Below, piece after piece: positions 62,925-64,000 of a stretch of 64,000 nt of DNA; position 1 is the first letter of the stretch; every line of letters begins with the position of its first letter. The position numbers and the translations under genes are program-made. Source of the DNA: Kiritimatiellia bacterium (lineage in GTDB: Bacteria > Verrucomicrobiota > Kiritimatiellia > CAIVKH01); contig JANWZO010000002.1 in the NCBI GenBank assembly GCA_025054615.1, positions 109,786 to 173,785 of the forward strand. Direction: 5' to 3'. The notes below the pieces were generated by a model. It saw only the letters and a list, made by a program, of their open reading frames with translations, searched no databases and was not told where the DNA came from.

Positions 62925-64000
62925 GTGAATGGTAGCGAGGTGTCGCCAGCTCTTTCCATGCTGCGGAATTTGAGCATCGAGGCCGATTGGCTCGATGAGT
63001 CGTCTGTATTGGTTTGGGCGGTTGATGCCGAGGGGCGGCTTGTTTACGCCAACCGGGCCTTTCGCGAATTGACCGGCGCGGCGCTCGGCGAAGGAAAGCA
63101 CTCCGTTTGGGAGGATTTCGTTCATCCGGAGGATGCAGAAGCTTGTTTCGGCTCCATGCGAGCTGGCTCGACTGCATACCGGCCTGAGGTTCGCCCCATC
63201 CGGTTGAGAAGGCGAGACGGCGAATTCCGGCGCGTCGCCACATCAATCACGCCTATTCAGGATCCGGAGGTCAGAACCGCGTTGTTTTTCGGCACGGGCC
63301 ATATTCTTTCGGAGGGTGAGGACTTCGCCAGGACCGGAAGTTGTGGAGCCCGCTTTTTTCAAGCGGTCCTGCACGCGCTGCAAGAGCTGGTGTCGACGGC
63401 CGAGCCGGAGCGGCTGCTCCCACAATTGCTGGGGGAGGTGGGCGGCGCCCTGGACAGCGATCGATGCTACGCGTTCCGTATTTACCTCGACGAGGAGACC
63501 GGCATTCCGTTCGCCTCGCAAACGCACGAATGGTGTCGGGACGGGATTCCTCCTCAAATCGACAACCCGGCGCTCAAACGGCTTCCCCTCTCGCCGACCT
63601 ATACCGATTTTTTTCTCCTATTAGAGCGAGGTGAGGTCATCGCAAAGCTTCAACGAGACCTGTCGGGGGATGCGCGAGAGTTGCTGTCATCACAAGGCGT
63701 GCAATCTGTCCTCATCGCGCCGGTGTTTGTCAAAGGCCGGCTTTGGGGGCTGTTGGGTTTCGATGCATGCCGCGAGGCCCGCGTTTGGACCACTCAGGAA
63801 ATATCTGCCCTGCGGGCGATCGCGTGCAGCCTGGGCACCGCCCTTGCCCGATGCGATGATGAGCGACAGCTCGACGAGCGGGACAGGCTCCTCCGCGGGC
63901 TGGCGCAGGCGACACGCGAACTAATTTCCTCCACGGACCTGGACCACGCGTTCTCGAAAGCCCTTGCGCTTATTGGCGAGGCGGCAAAGGCCCGACGCGT
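62925..64000 (+). CDS. PAS-GAF sensor protein, N-terminal part (cut by window edge)
   Basis: The open frame runs from 62889 to the window end. GTG 62925 is the likely start, with ATG 62958 an alternative. A PAS domain covers about residues 20-135 (VLVWAVDAEGRLVYANRAFRELTG, FVHPEDAEACFGSM, RRRDGEFRRVATSITPIQD). A GAF domain follows at about 150-300 (RCYAFRIYLDEETGIPF, SVLIAPVFVKGRLWGLLGFDAC). A second GAF-like start (LAQATRELISSTDLDHAFSKALALIGEAA) is cut by the end. It is probably a sensor histidine kinase or diguanylate cyclase whose output domain lies beyond the window. Confidence 0.85.
   Translation, partial: MNGSEVSPALSMLRNLSIEADWLDESSVLVWAVDAEGRLVYANRAFRELTGAALGEGKHSVWEDFVHPEDAEACFGSMRAGSTAYRPEVRPIRLRRRDGEFRRVATSITPIQDPEVRTALFFGTGHILSEGEDFARTGSCGARFFQAVLHALQELVSTAEPERLLPQLLGEVGGALDSDRCYAFRIYLDEETGIPFASQTHEWCRDGIPPQIDNPALKRLPLSPTYTDFFLLLERGEVIAKLQRDLSGDARELLSSQGVQSVLIAPVFVKGRLWGLLGFDACREARVWTTQEISALRAIACSLGTALARCDDERQLDERDRLLRGLAQATRELISSTDLDHAFSKALALIGEAAKARR

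Noticed and set aside
1-64000. tRNA, rRNA or insertion sequences
   Set aside because: No tRNA T-arm and acceptor pairing, rRNA segment or transposase motif was found; GTTCGAAT-like strings lie inside genes without a tRNA fold.

Overview
The window looks like chromosomal DNA of a GC-rich Gram-negative bacterium of the PVC superphylum, most like Verrucomicrobiota/Kiritimatiellota. This placement is an inference. It rests on very large secreted glycosidases rich in Asn, Thr and Ser that end in calcium-loop (DxDxDG) modules, on several lipoproteins, on Shine-Dalgarno sites that are often weak or absent, and on arrays of TTTCCAT/ATGGAAA palindromes. I see no rRNA, tRNA, insertion sequence, phage or cas gene.

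Layout. 1-2113: partial MATE transporter, two small genes and an empty stretch. 2114-8048: threonine synthase, a DUF218 protein, glucosamine-6-phosphate deaminase, ribosomal proteins L20/L35, a polysaccharide deacetylase and PanC. 8045-10598: rsmI overlapping a LuxR-type response regulator and its PAS histidine kinase. 10629-14986: a two-gene sugar ABC importer membrane unit in which the binding protein is fused to one permease. 15090-20297: a YpsA-like protein, a radical SAM activase-like protein and a ResB/CcsA cytochrome c maturation operon. 20415-24569: a secreted GH57-type alpha-glucanase. 24770-35579: LysA, sugar nucleotidyltransferase, a DUF2961 (GH172-like) lipoprotein behind a palindrome array, a MurU-AmgK type fusion, an ECF sigma factor with anti-sigma partner, a glycosyltransferase operon and an RRM protein with a clear terminator. 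35682-37949: P1B-type metal ATPase. 38022-46563: a complete but rearranged Mrp cation/proton antiporter operon with three NuoL/M/N-type subunits. 46668-49502: HemB, a lipoprotein and a sigma-70 factor. 49503-54227: an AT-richer, gene-poor stretch with a CorA-like transporter, a lipoprotein, a single CRISPR-repeat-like hairpin and a heavily decayed gcvP pseudogene. 54228-64000: secreted GH13 enzyme, GH133-type debranching enzyme, MsrB, Tpx and a partial PAS/GAF sensor.

How the genes work together. The GH57 and GH13 enzymes, the debranching enzyme and perhaps the sugar importer suggest use of extracellular alpha-glucan. NagB and the MurU-AmgK fusion suggest amino-sugar and cell-wall recycling. 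The Mrp complex would set sodium/proton balance.

The most unusual content is non-coding. First, three arrays of 17-nt palindromes repeat every 31-32 bp, and each lies directly 5' of a gene: the MATE transporter, the DUF2961 lipoprotein and the second Mrp antiporter subunit. Second, a cluster of stem-loops at 44100-44465 has stems that differ from each other but keeps a hexaloop related to GTGGAA. It lies in a 1.1-kb non-coding island inside the Mrp operon. Third, the gcvP relic at about 52265-53905 is readable across all three forward frames.
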